Source: Isoetes taiwanensis (Eukaryota > Streptophyta > Lycopodiopsida > Isoetales > Isoetaceae). From it: DNA of 64,000 bases. The notes beneath the pieces are model-generated. The model was not told the origin of the DNA. It did not search any database and was given only the letters and a program-made list of their open reading frames with translations. The position numbers and the translations under genes are program-made. The stretch is taken from NCBI GenBank assembly GCA_021234155.1, contig JAJEKV010000020.1, positions 186,001 through 250,000 on the forward strand, read 5' to 3'. Below, piece by piece: positions 11,049-22,473 of this stretch (the first letter of the stretch is position 1; every line of letters starts with the position of its first letter).

Positions 11049-12038
11049 TCAGTTTTTAAAAACAGGTTTACAACCTTCTTTAATCTTAATTTCAAATTGG
11101 CATACCTCAGTTTTAATACCAGTGAGCTCAGAATAATCCCAGGCAAATACATCCTTCCTCTCTTCAAAAAACATTTGTATGTTCTCCCTATTTTGATATT
11201 CAATCAAATCTCCAACAAACAGGGTTCTAGTCTTACCATTTTTTGTGATTGCAATCTCTTCAGTGTCCCTTTCCTCTGATGCATTAATGGTTAAAATGGG
11301 GCAAAGTGCTTTTACCTCACTAGCATCAAGATCTTCTTCTGGAATAGCTCCCTCAGTTAAATGTGACATGAGAGTCTCTCTACATAAGGCATCAGCTTCC
11401 AAATTTTTCTCCCTTGGTATGTGAGTGATCTCCCATGAAGCAAAACTCGAGAATACTCCCATTGCTTGATTTTTTAAGAGCTCCATATCTGCATTTTTTG
11501 TTTGGTAATCTCCTGAAACTTGTCTACAAATTAATTGTGAATCACCATTGATGTGGATGTTAGCAATATCCATAGCTTTGACCTCCTGAAGACCTGCAAT
11601 CAAAGCCTTATATTCTGCTACATTAGAAGTGACTTGGGGAAAGATTCTTCCTACTTTAGCTAAGAGTTTGTGAGAAGAATCTTTCAAAATAGCAGCAGAT
11701 GATGCAATATTTAATTTTTTAGAAATACCTCCATCAAACCATAAGAATCCTGATGGTCCTTGTTTACTGGGGGGTGCACATTCCGTGATAAGAGGAACCA
11801 TTTCATAATTCTTTGGTCTTGTGTTTTTTATTCTGTAAGATCCCAAGGGTTCTTCAATTAACATTTCCTTAATAAAGTTTACCTCTTCTTTGGAGCCATA
11901 GGAGCCATCTTGATTGTAGATTGTAGCAGTTTGAGAGCCATTGGAGATGGTGCATCTCCCTTGAGACCAGACTGGCCTAGCATCTACAGTGGCCAACCAT
12001 CTCCTCCCTAAAAAGTAAATCATAGATGTCAGATTCAT
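11049..12038 (-). pseudogene. Archaeal-type RNase H domain (aRNH) upstream of RT
   Basis: Residues about 97-222 of this 329-codon frame form an RNase HI fold with all four acidic positions visible: D in FLWFDGGISKK, E in NVAEYKALI, D in HINGDSQLI, D in EKNLEADALC. RNase H removes the RNA strand during reverse transcription. The tail (EERKDVFAWDYSELTG) is the segment that normally starts RT, so aRNH sits between protease and RT. The native RNase H downstream has lost its acidic residues, so aRNH probably supplied the activity. A frameshift near 12010 separates it from protease. Confidence 0.85.
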
Positions 12039-12966
12039 CCCCTATATCTTCAAAAGCCACTACAATAAAGTTAGCAGCTACAGTTATGCCCTCTGTGTTA
12101 ACAGGCACTTTAGACACCACACCAATAGGAGTAATCTTGGCATTATAAAAGGATCTTAGTAATATAGAAGCTTTCTTATCCACCTCGAAACCACACTTCT
12201 TCATAATGTGATATGGCATGATGTTTAGGGGGGATCCCCCATCAAGTAACACATTTGAGAAAGTATAACCTCCTAAAGCAGCTGAACATGTGAATGCACC
12301 AGGGTCTTCTTCATTCTGTGCTAGAACAAGGTTAGTGGCATCAACAAAACTTACACAAGCATTTAATTTCTCACTACCAGTTTGCTGAAGTACTCTTTTT
12401 CTATAGCTAGGTGCAATCTTTAGCAAGGTGAAGAGGTCTACACTTACTTTGGAGTTTTTGAGCAACACATCAACTTCATCGAGGTCTTGGTCTTTCTTAC
12501 CATATTTTTGCTGTGGGGGAGGAGCTATCATTTGAGTAGGTGATTCCACTACAGGTGGTGGAGGAATTGAAGGCCTGGCAGTGGGATGTCTACTTGATTC
12601 AGCATGTACATTGGCTTCATTCATGCTTCTAGTTTGCACTGCCATAACCTCTTCAGCTTTTAGAACTTTTGTAGCCTGAATAAACCTTATAGAAGTACTT
12701 GGTTCAGCAAATCTCACAAGAGGTTTGGGTTCTGGTCTCTTTTCCTTTTCCTGCTTAGCAAAGTATTCCTTAACAGCACACTTGATATCAATATGGCCAA
12801 TTTCTTTACAAAAAGAACAAACAGGACATTCCTTTCCAAAGTTACCTTTTCTATTGCATTTAGGACACACTTGCCAATAGCAAATTTCTGATGGATGGGA
12901 GTTCCTATTGCAATGAATACATTCAGGATAAGTTCTACCTGTTCTTGTAGCCTTGAGCTCAACCAA
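11977..12966 (-). pseudogene. gag zinc knuckles and aspartic protease
   Basis: The start of the frame has clustered CxxC pairs (CIHCNRNSHPSEIC, CPKCNRKGNFGKEC, CSFCKEIGHIDIKC), nucleic-acid-binding knuckles of gag. The later part holds the protease motif VLLDGGSPLNIMPYHIMKK, with D-G-G in place of the commoner D-T/S-G. It is in the same phase as gag and separated from it only by one TAA at 12967-12969, consistent with a CAA to TAA change in one gag-pro frame. Ends in a frameshift before the aRNH frame. Confidence 0.85.
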
Positions 12967-13833
12967 TTATTTGGTTAATTCTGCTAAAGCCTCAGTAACT
13001 TTAGATAGATCTGCCTTGACTTCTGCAACTTGAGAATTAGCTTCCTCCTCTTTAGATTTCTTCTTTTTCTTCTGTATGGCATAAAGTTGAATGGAAGGGT
13101 GATGGTCATACTGTGCATCAGTAACATCAGGATAGAAAGGATCATGATTATGGTAGGAAACACGATGTTTGTCAGGCAGAGTAGAGAGCATCTGAGTAAG
13201 GTCAGTGGTTTTGGCAAAAACTTTGTATATAGAATCAAAACCTTCAGCAGCTTGGACCTTGAGCAGCTTCCTTTGGATATCTGGTCTTCTTTCCAAACTA
13301 TTGATAAAAGCAGTTACTAAAAAAAGGGTTGGAATCGTGACTTGAGCTCTTTGGCACCTGCTCATGTATGTACTGAATCTTTCTTTGTACTGATTCACGC
13401 TTTCCCCTGCATGTATAGAAAAACTTTGCAACTCATTAACCAAATCTTTTGGAGCATCCAACTTACCAAACCTGTCCAAGAACTTCTTGACAAGCTCATC
13501 CCATGAGGTGGTTCCCATTAACTTTTCATAAGTTAGCCAAGCACCAACCTCACTCTCTTCTTTAAAGCACTTTTCAAATTTTGAAAGCTTGCACCCTTTT
13601 TTAAAACCATAATCCCTGTAATAATCTTCAAATATTCTCAAAAAGTTGTTAACACTCATACTGGAATCAAAAGTAGGCAAGGGAACAGGAACATTCAATT
13701 CAAATTGATATGGCAGGTTCTGAAGCAGGCTAGTTGAGAAACTTGAGGGCAACGGCCTTTCTCTACAATGATCTGATGCATCAACATCTTCTAATGGGTC
13801 TTGCTCTGCTGGAAATTTTTGTTTTGGAGCCAT
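12967..13833 (-). pseudogene. gag capsid domain
   Basis: I place the start at ATG 13833 (MAPKQKFPAEQDPLED), 42 bp inside the 5' LTR boundary; the open frame extends upstream into the LTR but that part is not gag. The middle (TSWDELVKKFLDRFGKLD, ELQSFSIHAGESVNQYKERF, RRPDIQRKLL) is a typical Ty3 Retrotrans_gag capsid region, which forms the virus-like particle. It ends at TAA just before the zinc knuckles. The spacer 13834-13874 should hold the primer-binding site; I could not assign a tRNA. Confidence 0.85.
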
Positions 13834-13874
13834 GAGTTCTGAGATCCAGGAAGATCTCGATAGAACCTCCAAGA

Positions 13875-15822
13875 TGTTGACCCTCAACCTGGCTAGAGAG
13901 TCAAACACAATAAGCCAACTTGAAATTATGCTCAAGTTGGGGTTAGAACCTCTTGATCACTTAAGGTGATCAGTCTACACAAGAAATTTTTAGAGAAAAA
14001 GTTCAAATATCAAATGTTCATACCTTTCCCAATTCAGAAATAAGGGGCCCTCATTCAAATTGATGTAGCTAGCATAGATGAGTTGATTTCTGAGGTCAAA
14101 TGATTGTGACTGGTGTAGAAACATTATAGGCATGCAATGGAAAAAACCTTGACCGAGTCTGAGTTCAAATCTGTGAGATATTCAAGTTCAAAGTTGAGTC
14201 AATTTTTGGTCAATACCAGTTAAAACCACAGACAGATCTCAGAATTTTGGAATTTGAGTTGCAGGGAGAATTTTTGAGAAATTTCAAAACCAAGGTGAGG
14301 TATAGGTCTCAAGGATGTGAGGAAAACAATCAAATCCTATTTTGGATCACTAAAACTATTTTTTTTGGCACTGTTTTGTGAATAACATTCTAAAATCATG
14401 TCAGACAGAATGTAAAAAATTATAACTTGGGTTTGGAGTGGTTTTTTTTCGAACTTTTTGTGCACACAGATGCAAATATAATTGGGAATGAGGGGCAACT
14501 GGTCATATGCAAAAATGGATTGCAGAATATCTTACTGTAAAACTGTTTGCATGGCAAGAATACTAAGAAAACTTGACAGTCAAATCTTTCAACACTTGGC
14601 AGGCAATTTTCATTGATGTAAAGATAATACAAGGTGAATATAAGTCATAAGATCATAAACCAATCATCAGAAGATCTCAAAAGGTCATGTAATAATATCA
14701 TAGTAGGATAATCAGTCCAATTTTCTCAAATCGAAGGCGTGGAATGCTCGAAACTTCATGAGCGTCTTGAGGATCATGCTCAACATGTATCAATGTTGAG
14801 GTTTGATGTCACGGGCCTTCAAAAATCTTACATCAATGTTTCCTGGTATATAAGTTTAGATTTGATGGTTAGGCATCTCAGGGCTTAAATTTAGGCTTAA
14901 TATGATGCTTAAGAGCGGGAATACAAAAGTAGATAGTTTTCAAAGCTTAAGGATTCCATTAAAAGTGATTCGAGCAAGTTTCAGTTTAGGGTTAATCGCC
15001 AGTATTTTTCCAAAAATCTCGCATATCTGGTGGTCGTATTTTTTAGGGTATAAACCAGGAATATGCCGTATTTTGCAATTTTGAAAAGCTGGGCTATGGT
15101 TTAAGGGGTTCCCCATAAAATAGTTGGAAAATTTTAATCATTTGGGGCAATGGTAACCCTAATATCTTGGGAATATGCTAGGTTTAGACATCATGATTGG
15201 AATATTCCATGGGGTACATGTGTGACATGGACACTTAGGGCACAATGGTAAGTGAAGCATAAGGGTATAAGAAATTACAAACAAGAGTTAGGCTAGGGGT
15301 ATTTGCAAGGGCGTGGCATAGAAAATGAAAATGAGGCAAAAGTTATGAAGAGCAATGGGAAGAACATCTCATAGGGAAATAAAATGCATTAGAGAAAATA
15401 AGATTAGGCAAAGCATGATGTGATATGCAAAGGTGAGCAAAGGAGAATATAGGTATAGGGAAAAGATGACTAGGAAAATTTCAAAGGAGTAAGAATAGGG
15501 TATGAATATAAAGAGGGATAAAAAATGGCTAAGGGGTGGAACCAAATACCATGGTGTCTTCCAAACTTTAACTTCCAATCTTCAAAAAGCATCTTCCAAT
15601 CTTCTTAACCCAGAATCTTATAAAGCATCTATTGACCTCAAATGGAGTACCTTCCAGGGAAGTTGACCTTGAATATTTGTGCTGACCTTTGAAGATAGAT
15701 ATTGTTTGACCTCTACCTCAATGTTGACTACCAAGCTCTTCTTTGACTTAATCTTCCAAAATGACTTGACCTAACTTCAAGGCATAAACTATCAATTAGT
15801 ATGTTGCCCTTTGGGGGCAACA
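13875..15822 (-). repeat. LTR (upstream, 5' LTR of the minus-strand element)
   Basis: 1948 bp, TGTTGACCCTC to GGGGGCAACA, colinear with 5120-7082. Transcription would start inside it and run toward lower coordinates. Confidence 0.95.
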
Positions 15823-15968
15823 ATCGACCTATTAAGGAATCCGCCCACATGCTGCTTTTTTCTAGAGCAATTGGTTTGGCTCCTTACGGCGATTATTGGA
15901 GATATCTTCGCCAGATTGCTGCCTCCTATATGTCCAATTGTAATCATATTGAGCAGGGCCAGAACTGA
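15823..15968 (+). pseudogene. CYP78A-like P450 pseudogene, copy A, 3' part
   Basis: Starts with the target duplication ATCGA and continues the CYP78A frame: [40 protein letters not shown], the helix B-C region before the first substrate-contact segments. It ends at TGA 15966-15968, about a third of the way into a normal P450 of about 500 residues. The heme-binding cysteine loop is absent from the window, as in copies B and D, so the truncation predates the duplications. Confidence 0.85.
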
Positions 15969-16564
15969 GTAGGGCCGGATTGCATGCTCTGCAGGGCCGA
16001 ATTGCTTGCAGAGCAAGAAAGGGACGTCATTTTTTTTTCAATGTCATTTATTCTTTTTTAAAGACACGTGTCTCTCTCAGGTTTTTTCCAGGAAAAAAAA
16101 TATTAGCATCAAACAGAAATGGGCATCGCCTTACATATGTTAAGAAAAGAAGGTACTTATGTTGGTGCCAAACATTTTTTGGTAGACAACTTATAGTTGG
16201 TATTATTGAACGTGGTTCCAACTTCATTTGAATAGCCTACACGCCAAATCATTTTCTGAAATAGTGATGCTTATAAATTATTCTCTGAATCTATAAAACG
16301 TTGAATTGAGGCAAATTGTTCCATCTTAACCATTAGATCATTACCTCTTTTTGTTGAAGGGAAATTTTAAACAAGGTGCTGTGCACGGAGGGTTGCCCAC
16401 AATGGCCTGGAGGGTGAAATGGCTTAATTCATAGTTCAACGTCATGTTTTGACGATCAATTCAAATTGCTACTTCTAAACAATAGAATACTTAATACCAT
16501 GACTTTATGGTAATTGGCCTGAAGAAATCTTTGGTGCTCGGCATGGAAGAAGTATTGCAAAAAC
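15969..16564. repeat. Conserved spacer between CYP78A and PPR fragments, copy A
   Basis: Nearly identical order of words (gcagggccgaattgcttgcagagcaagaaaggg, acacgtgtctctctcagg, gtggttccaacttcatttga, ccatcttaaccattagatcattacc) recurs at 29592-30049 and partly at 48324-48988. No gene is seen in it. Confidence 0.8.
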
Positions 16565-17283
16565 TCATTTGGAACTCAACGCTGAGAACAGAGCTTCTAA
16601 AGCCAACATCTTCTGTGCCTTAGCCATTTTTAAGAGCAACTTTTCAGCTTCCTCAACATTCCTAGATTTACAAAGTCCATCAATCAAAATGTTGTACATT
16701 TTCTCATTAAGGAAGTGATACGCCTCATTCACTTTAGCTTCTTTACAAAGGCATCTCACCAAAATCCCTACAATATAGCAATTTGGAGAACAACCAGACA
16801 CCAACATTTTCCTGTAAATATTATGCACATTCTCATACAAAGATCCTGATATCAATATAACAAGAAGATGATTATATACATTTACATTATGCCTATAACC
16901 CCTTTGTTTCTCTGCCCATTTGCAAAATCCTAATGCAACTCTTGCATCAAAAATATACCCAAGTAGTTTAGTCACAAGCTTAGAGGCCTACTCCCGGATG
17001 TCAAAACATTACAAAAATTCCCTTCCATAATCTTTGGAACAAGGTTTCCCACTACATCATTTTTATTCAGACAAGCTGCAAGAGAACTAAGAACAAGTCT
17101 TTCCTTTGAATCAACTGTATCCAACTCTATGTGCTGGCCAGGCTGTGTCTTCAAAATGTTCCCTTCAAAATGCGAGCTGAGCTGAGCATAACGACGTACC
17201 TCTATGAGCATCTGACCGTTCTGTTGCAAATTAGATCTGTCGACCTTGGAACACTGTAAAGGTAGCTCCCAATTGGAAGGCAT
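16565..17283 (-). pseudogene. P-class PPR protein fragment, copy A
   Basis: PPR proteins bind organellar RNA through 35-residue helical repeats. The second frame (16565-16975) has about three PPR motifs: NVNVYNHLLVILISGSLYEN, then VGILVRCLCKEAKVNEAYHF, then YNILIDGLCKSRNVEEAEKL. The first frame (16972-17283) carries the N-terminal leader. Relative to copy B there is a 7-bp loss near 16981 (frameshift) and a 30-bp in-frame loss that removes KEEYDPDVVV. Full-length P-class proteins have many more repeats, so this is a truncated, broken copy. It is convergent with the CYP78A fragment. Confidence 0.8.
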
Positions 17284-17339
17284 CCACCGATCAGACCTCC
17301 TAGATGGACTAATTAGCTAGCAATATTTCAGAGGACTTG

Positions 17340-18476
17340 CATGAAGTACAGGGCCCAGCATCAGATTGGAACTTCCTGGCCTGCCAGTTATCTGGTTGGA
17401 AATTTATAGGCAACAAAGGGTTTGGATCAGTCGCCAGCATATCCTAGGTATATTCCAGCATATACCTAGGATATGCCACAAACCCACGTAAGCGAGGGTC
17501 CCTCCCTAGGGGCAACCCAAAAACGTTCAATTATAAAGACTTCCTCTATAAGTGAATGTAAGTTTAGGTCAGTATAAAAGGAAAATAATGTTAAATTTAT
17601 CATGTTGTGAAACTAAAAATTATGGATAGAAGATCAAAGATTTGCTTAGTGCTTTCTTATATTCTCTTGTATATTTTGCTTCTCTTGCATACTTTGCATG
17701 GATTGACTTAAGGCTCTGTATAGAATGCAAGTTTATATTAATATGCCATAAATACATATTGTGTGATTCTCTTCACCAACTCACTTAATGATTCTAAAGT
17801 TTGTGTGATCGAGACATGCTCAGAGTGAAGCATACTTGGCCACCTATACTGTGGATGACCTTGTCATGATTCAAAAATGGCATGGCACTGGTACAAATTT
17901 TAACGTTTTGTTTAAATGGTCATGCAAATATGGCTTGAGTAAAAATAGAGATGCCTATATTGTAAGGCGCTATTATCTGAAGCCTTAAACGCCCTACACG
18001 GATTCTTAAGGCACAATGATATGATTATATGGTTCATACACCAGGATAAGTTTCCCTCTCTATTAGCTCAATCAGGGAAATGATCTGTGAGCATATGCAA
18101 CAATCATGGCTAAATCATGATTTTTGAACAAGACACTTTATTTCTCAGGAACCAACAATAGGGCTCCCTTCTTTCTAATCCTTTGTCTCAAACTCTTCTA
18201 TTTTTGCCCTCCTGTATTTATCCTTCAGATGTCGGATTTAACATATGACTGTAGATTCTTCAGGCGCCTCTTCAGGCTATTTAATTTGCTCATAAAAGAA
18301 ACAAAAAATTACAAATACTATACTTCAACATTAGGATATTTAGAAAGCATATAAATACCTATGATCGGATGCTCCTTTGCAAAGGCTAATGCTGCTTTCA
18401 TTCTTATTATTGTGTTGTCTGGTCTGGTGTCAAATCCCAGACATCCAACTCCAATACCTCAATCTTAGCTTTTATA
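17340..18476. repeat. Conserved non-coding block of the tandem unit, copy A
   Basis: Colinear with 30980-32097, and its second half with 32342-33012. Contains a 16-bp-arm hairpin (17437-17476) and short ORFs of no recognised family. Ends at the 9-bp sequence gcttttata, where the next element inserted. Confidence 0.85.
17437..17476. repeat. Perfect inverted repeat, gcatatcctaggtata stem
   Basis: Arms 17437-17452 and 17461-17476 pair perfectly around an 8-base loop. The same hairpin is unchanged at 31059-31098 in copy B. Confidence 0.85.
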
Positions 18477-21074
18477 TGTAGCACAATAACAGGGGGTTTT
18501 GTTTGTATTTTTATACAGTTTTTGCTATGGTTTTCATATGATTTAATGGGCGTATTGTGCGAGGTGTACTAATTAGTACATCTAGAGTGCGCCAAGTATT
18601 TGCATGCAAACTTATGCCAACTTTTTTTTTCCACCCCAATGGTCAAGATCGAAGGGCTTACAACAAAAGCCCTCTTTAAGAAGGCAAGATCGAAGGGCTT
18701 ACAACAAAAGCCCTTAAAAAAAAAAAAAGAACACATACATGCAACCATCGTGCATACAAATCCTAGGGTTTCAGAATTGGACAATTAGCAGCAAAGAAGC
18801 TTTTTATCTAATCCGCCATCGACATCTCCTCCTTTTGGGCTCTAGTTGCAATTCTTGTTTCAACAGTGACTTCATCCCGGTTACCAACTCTTCTTTATCC
18901 ACAAATATATCGGGTTCATGGAGCCCGAAGACAAGGGCAAGAAGCGGCGGATGGATTTGATCCGCTTTTGGCTTCTTCCCCGGATTTGGCGGCTTGGCTT
19001 TGGTGCGTAATCGTGAAGCAAATGTGTGGGCTTATCGAGGGTTTTGTGCATTGCGGGTTCGGTTAAGTCCTCTATTTGGTATGATGTCCTTTGACCTAAT
19101 CCGACCCGAGAGCACAACTTATGTTCTTGTTCCCCGCAGCAAACCCGGTTGAATCCAAAGTTGGAATGTTTAGGCATATGTCTCCATCATATCCTTCTTC
19201 TATACTGAGCTAATTGTTTTACGGGTACTCATTCGGGTTTAATTGTTCGGGATTATTTACGCCTCTGTTTCTTCTTTTCGCGGTGTAAATGATGGATTTT
19301 TGCTTTCAAAAGGCGTGAAGGATGGGATCAGACAAATGAGGAAATTAAGCCCTACCGGTGTAAGATTAGAATAGGTAATTGTAGAGTTTTTCTAGCCTAA
19401 ATCAGAGTTTTTCTGGGTTAGATGGGCATCATGCGGATTTTCAAAAGATGGACGTACAATGGATTATTTTTCGAATCTAGTAATGCTTCAGTAAAATGGG
19501 TTTTTTATTATACAAGTTGTTTTGGATCTAGATCAAAAACAGTGGAAAAGGAGATAGGCTTGAGCAAAGAATGAAAAACCGATAGATTGAACTAAATCCT
19601 CGCCCACAAATCTGAAGAAACCTTTTAAATGGGGCGGTGGGATAGATCCATTAATTTTTCTCTTTTGATTATATCAAAACGCTCATCTTCTATTCATTCT
19701 AAAGTTGAAGATTACTTATTCAGTTGCTTTCACTAGTAGAGGCATTTGCTGGGCTCGCTGGCAGATGTGTATTTCTGGATTTCTTGGCTTTATGCAGATA
19801 ATTTGGCCAATTTGGGTGCATTGGCAACAGGGCCACAATGGTCGATTATAAATAATGAAATTTCTTAATGCAAATGCTGAAGTTCACGTTGTTCTTTGCA
19901 AAAGGGTTTCTTAGCTTACATCGGATTGCTGAAGGAATACTTGGAGAAAAGCACATTGCACTTCGTTAAATTTTCTTGGCAATGGTTTATTACTTACAAG
20001 CATCTCAGGTTAAGCAAAAGCATTTTTGTGCAAGCCGACATGGTCAGCATCGTCAAATAACTCTGCAGAAGGTGTAAGGGATGAAACCATGCTCAGTTTC
20101 AAGAGCCTTAAATTATTTTGGCCATCATCCCTATAGTATCTGGCTATTGTATCTTCTTCTAAGGACTTAGGCTTGGCAAGTCACTTGTGAATAGGGCAGA
20201 GGCATATTATATTAGTATAATCCAGCCACTATCATGCATGCAAATGTTGGATTAGAAGGTCTATTATCTCATTTATGGTGATTACGTACAATTGCTTCTC
20301 TATTAATTAGAGAAATTTTACTTTTAGTATTTGCAATATCGTTCTAGCTTTGCATATAAATTTGGGCAATGAGACTACTGATAACGGAAACATGCCCTTT
20401 ATTTTTAGTAAGGTCATTGCAATTACTTAATTTAGTTTTGTGATTAGTGGATGGTGGTTATAAGCATCCACATTCATTAATACGTGACTATTTGAGAAAA
20501 GAGTTTCTAGCAAACTATTTAATCACTGGCTAGGCATATATGGTCTTGGTATTATAGTATTATAGACCATTTAATATATCATAACTATCATATATCCAAT
20601 ACACAACATAACATTAATTCATTTAAGTATAATGTAATGTTTTTTGTTGGAGGCCCCGAAGGGGCCAAAATTTTTTTTAGCTATAACACAAACCATTACA
20701 TTACATACTTCAAAATTAAATTCCCCCTTAAACCCCCTTTGGTTTGGTTGCATATTCACACGGGGGGTGACGTAGGGCAGCGAGAGCCCCTATAATTATG
20801 TTTCGCATGTACAAAATCAGCACCATATAGTACATTACCTCAAATCTTATAGTATTTTGTAAATTTTCTTATACAGTATAGTAATTTTTGTACATGCATA
20901 CCCCACAAACGAGGAACTTTATGTACGGTGTAGATCAAGGAATAAAGGGTGCATATGCCTATCCAACAACTCTCGATGCCCGGAGTCACCCCCCGTGTGA
21001 ATATGCAACCAAACCAAAGGGGGTTTAAGGGGGAATTTAATTTTGAAGTATGTAATGTAATGGTTTGTGTTATA
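18477..21074. mobile_element. Mutator-like non-autonomous element, 2.6 kb
   Basis: The 9-bp word GCTTTTATA flanks it at 18468-18476 and 21075-21083. Removing the insert and one copy rebuilds caatcttagcttttataagtacc, the uninterrupted sequence at 32090-32105. A 9-bp duplication is the Mutator hallmark. The ends TGTAGCACAA and TATAACACAA (reverse complement of the right end) match at 8 of 10 positions, a weak TIR. There is no transposase inside; it carries a GC-rich coding-like patch (18918-19152) and a foldback at the right end. Classification is inference from the duplication. Confidence 0.7.
18961..19152 (+). other. Coding-like GC-rich patch, possible captured exon
   Basis: This frame is open for 63 codons and reads like protein (ALVRNREANVWAYRGF, MMSFDLIRPESTTYVLVPRS) but has no ATG at its head. 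An ATG at 18918 in a neighbouring frame gives MEPEDKGKKRRMDLIRFW. The patch is clearly more GC-rich than its surroundings. I do not recognise the family. It could be a gene fragment picked up by the surrounding element or chance. Confidence 0.3.
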
Positions 21075-21079
21075 GCTTT
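20652..21079. repeat. Foldback repeat with GGCCCCGAAGGGGCC hairpin, copy 2
   Basis: The left arm (agctataacacaaaccattac... through aaaccccctttggtttggttgcatattcacac, to about 20790) is repeated in reverse complement at about 20965-21079. This gives a long stem around a 170-bp centre. The centre (tacaaaatcag...catacccccacaaacgagg-like) is also found after the single arm at 25962-26310. The left end has a 15-base GC hairpin. Confidence 0.8.
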
Positions 21080-21083
21080 TATA

Positions 21084-22278
21084 AGTACCTACAGATTTCT
21101 AGCAGCACTTTATAATATAGTATACTTTTCCATCAACATTTTTCAATTCACAGACTATACATGTTTTAATGCTTCAACAATTACCTGTGTATGCCAGATC
21201 TAAGCTTTTCGCACACCAATGACAAGGCATGTCTATAGTAGAATGCACATGCATTCCAGCCACAATACTGGAATTTGATTACGGCGAATCCTTGCAGATT
21301 TGGCTTTTAGTCCCCTCGTCCAAGTCTTCTAAACCAGCTCAAAACAAAAAAATTCCTGCAAGAAGAGCAATTTTTGCTTCCAGAGCAAGAAATATCTGTG
21401 GGCTCTGCGTCCTTGCACAGTGAATTTGTCTAAGATAGATCAAACTCGTTAACAACAAATTTGGGAAAAAAACAGAGTTCCTTGTAGTGTAGCACAGAAA
21501 CAGGGGTTTTTTGATCCGGAAGAGGTGCCAGTGGCTGTAAGCAAGAAAGTAAAAAACTTGCAGGGAAGAGCCTGCAAGACATTGAGTAGGTATAAGAAGA
21601 AGACCATGGGGAAGATTTGCAGCAAAAGTAAGCGATTCAAGAAGGCAGGAGGCTTGGAAATGGCTGGGAATTTTTGATATGGCAGAAGATGATGCTTTTG
21701 CTTATGATGGAGCTGCACTTTCCATGTGTGGGTGCAGACATCTTACATATTCACGCAAATCATATATGAAGAACGGTTACATTGAGGACGAATACATTCG
21801 GGGATAGAGAAAAGAACATGTATGCACATGAGAATCTAAGCAGAAGAATGATGTGAGAGCTAGGATAACAGATGAGATATAGCTAGGTAAGGATACCTAG
21901 GTATGAACAGGCGTAAGATGGGGGAGTGGTGGGGGAGGCAATGGGCCTGGACAGAGATCTTTGGAATGCAAAAGGGAAGGGTGGGGGAGGGGGGTGTGCA
22001 ATAGGGGTAGTAAATTGCAGAGGAAGAGAATATGGGTCGGAAGGAGTCGGGGATGACAACCCTTGAGAGCAATTGGGAAGGGAGTTGCAAGGGGAGGAGG
22101 TGAGATTATCAGAAAAGAGTGTGTAGATAGAAGGGGCATATGGGAAAGGAGGGAAGGTAACGAGCAAAATCATGACAAACACCGTTACGAGAAGGGAAGG
22201 GAAGGGCACGTGGAAGTTAAAGCTTTTCATTCGTTTCACCACCCACCCCTACAAACCCAAACAAACAAAAGCAGCTTA
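21084..22278. repeat. Second conserved non-coding block of the tandem unit, copy A
   Basis: Colinear with 45785-46974, and its first 180 bp with 32098-32280. CT-rich on the minus strand near the end, which gives spurious overlapping ORFs. A short plus-strand stretch (DPEEVPVAVSKKVKNLQGRA) looks coding-like but is broken in the other copy. Ends gcagctta at the next insertion. Confidence 0.85.
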
Positions 22279-22473
22279 GGGGAGGGTGCCCATGAAGCGC
22301 CCACTTAAGGAAACAAATGTTATTATGATGGATTAATTTTCTTTTAACTCCTCCTTTTAACATATCATAATGAAGATTGGGTCTTTAGCTTTCAATCGAT
22401 CCCACAAATCGGAGTTTTTGATAAATTTTGAGTTTACTACGAAGGTTTTAAGTGAGGAGGCTAATTTAACCCT

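Larger units (their letters stand above)
5120..15822 (-). mobile_element. Tat-like Ty3/gypsy LTR retrotransposon, 10.7 kb, nested in CYP78A copy A
   Basis: Both ends carry a LTR of about 1.95 kb beginning TGTTG and ending CAACA. The element is flanked by a perfect 5-bp duplication ATCGA at 5115-5119 and 15823-15827. Removing it and one ATCGA gives gctaatcgacctatt, exactly the uninterrupted sequence in copy B near 29440. Coding runs on the minus strand as gag, zinc knuckles, protease, archaeal-type RNase H, RT, degenerate RNase H, integrase. It is broken by at least three frameshifts, one stop and a small RT deletion. Hand comparison of the first 255 bp of the LTRs shows about eleven differences, so the insertion is not recent. 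Confidence 0.95.

Noticed and set aside
13834-13874. tRNA primer-binding site of the LTR element
   Set aside because: No stretch convincingly complementary to a tRNA 3' end that I could name.
13834-13935. Upstream extension of the gag frame
   Set aside because: Lies in the LTR and primer-binding-site region; ATG at 13833 fits gag better.
21860-22242. Overlapping proline-rich minus ORFs, repeated at 46452-46937
   Set aside because: CT-rich strand without stops; no conserved frame between the two copies.
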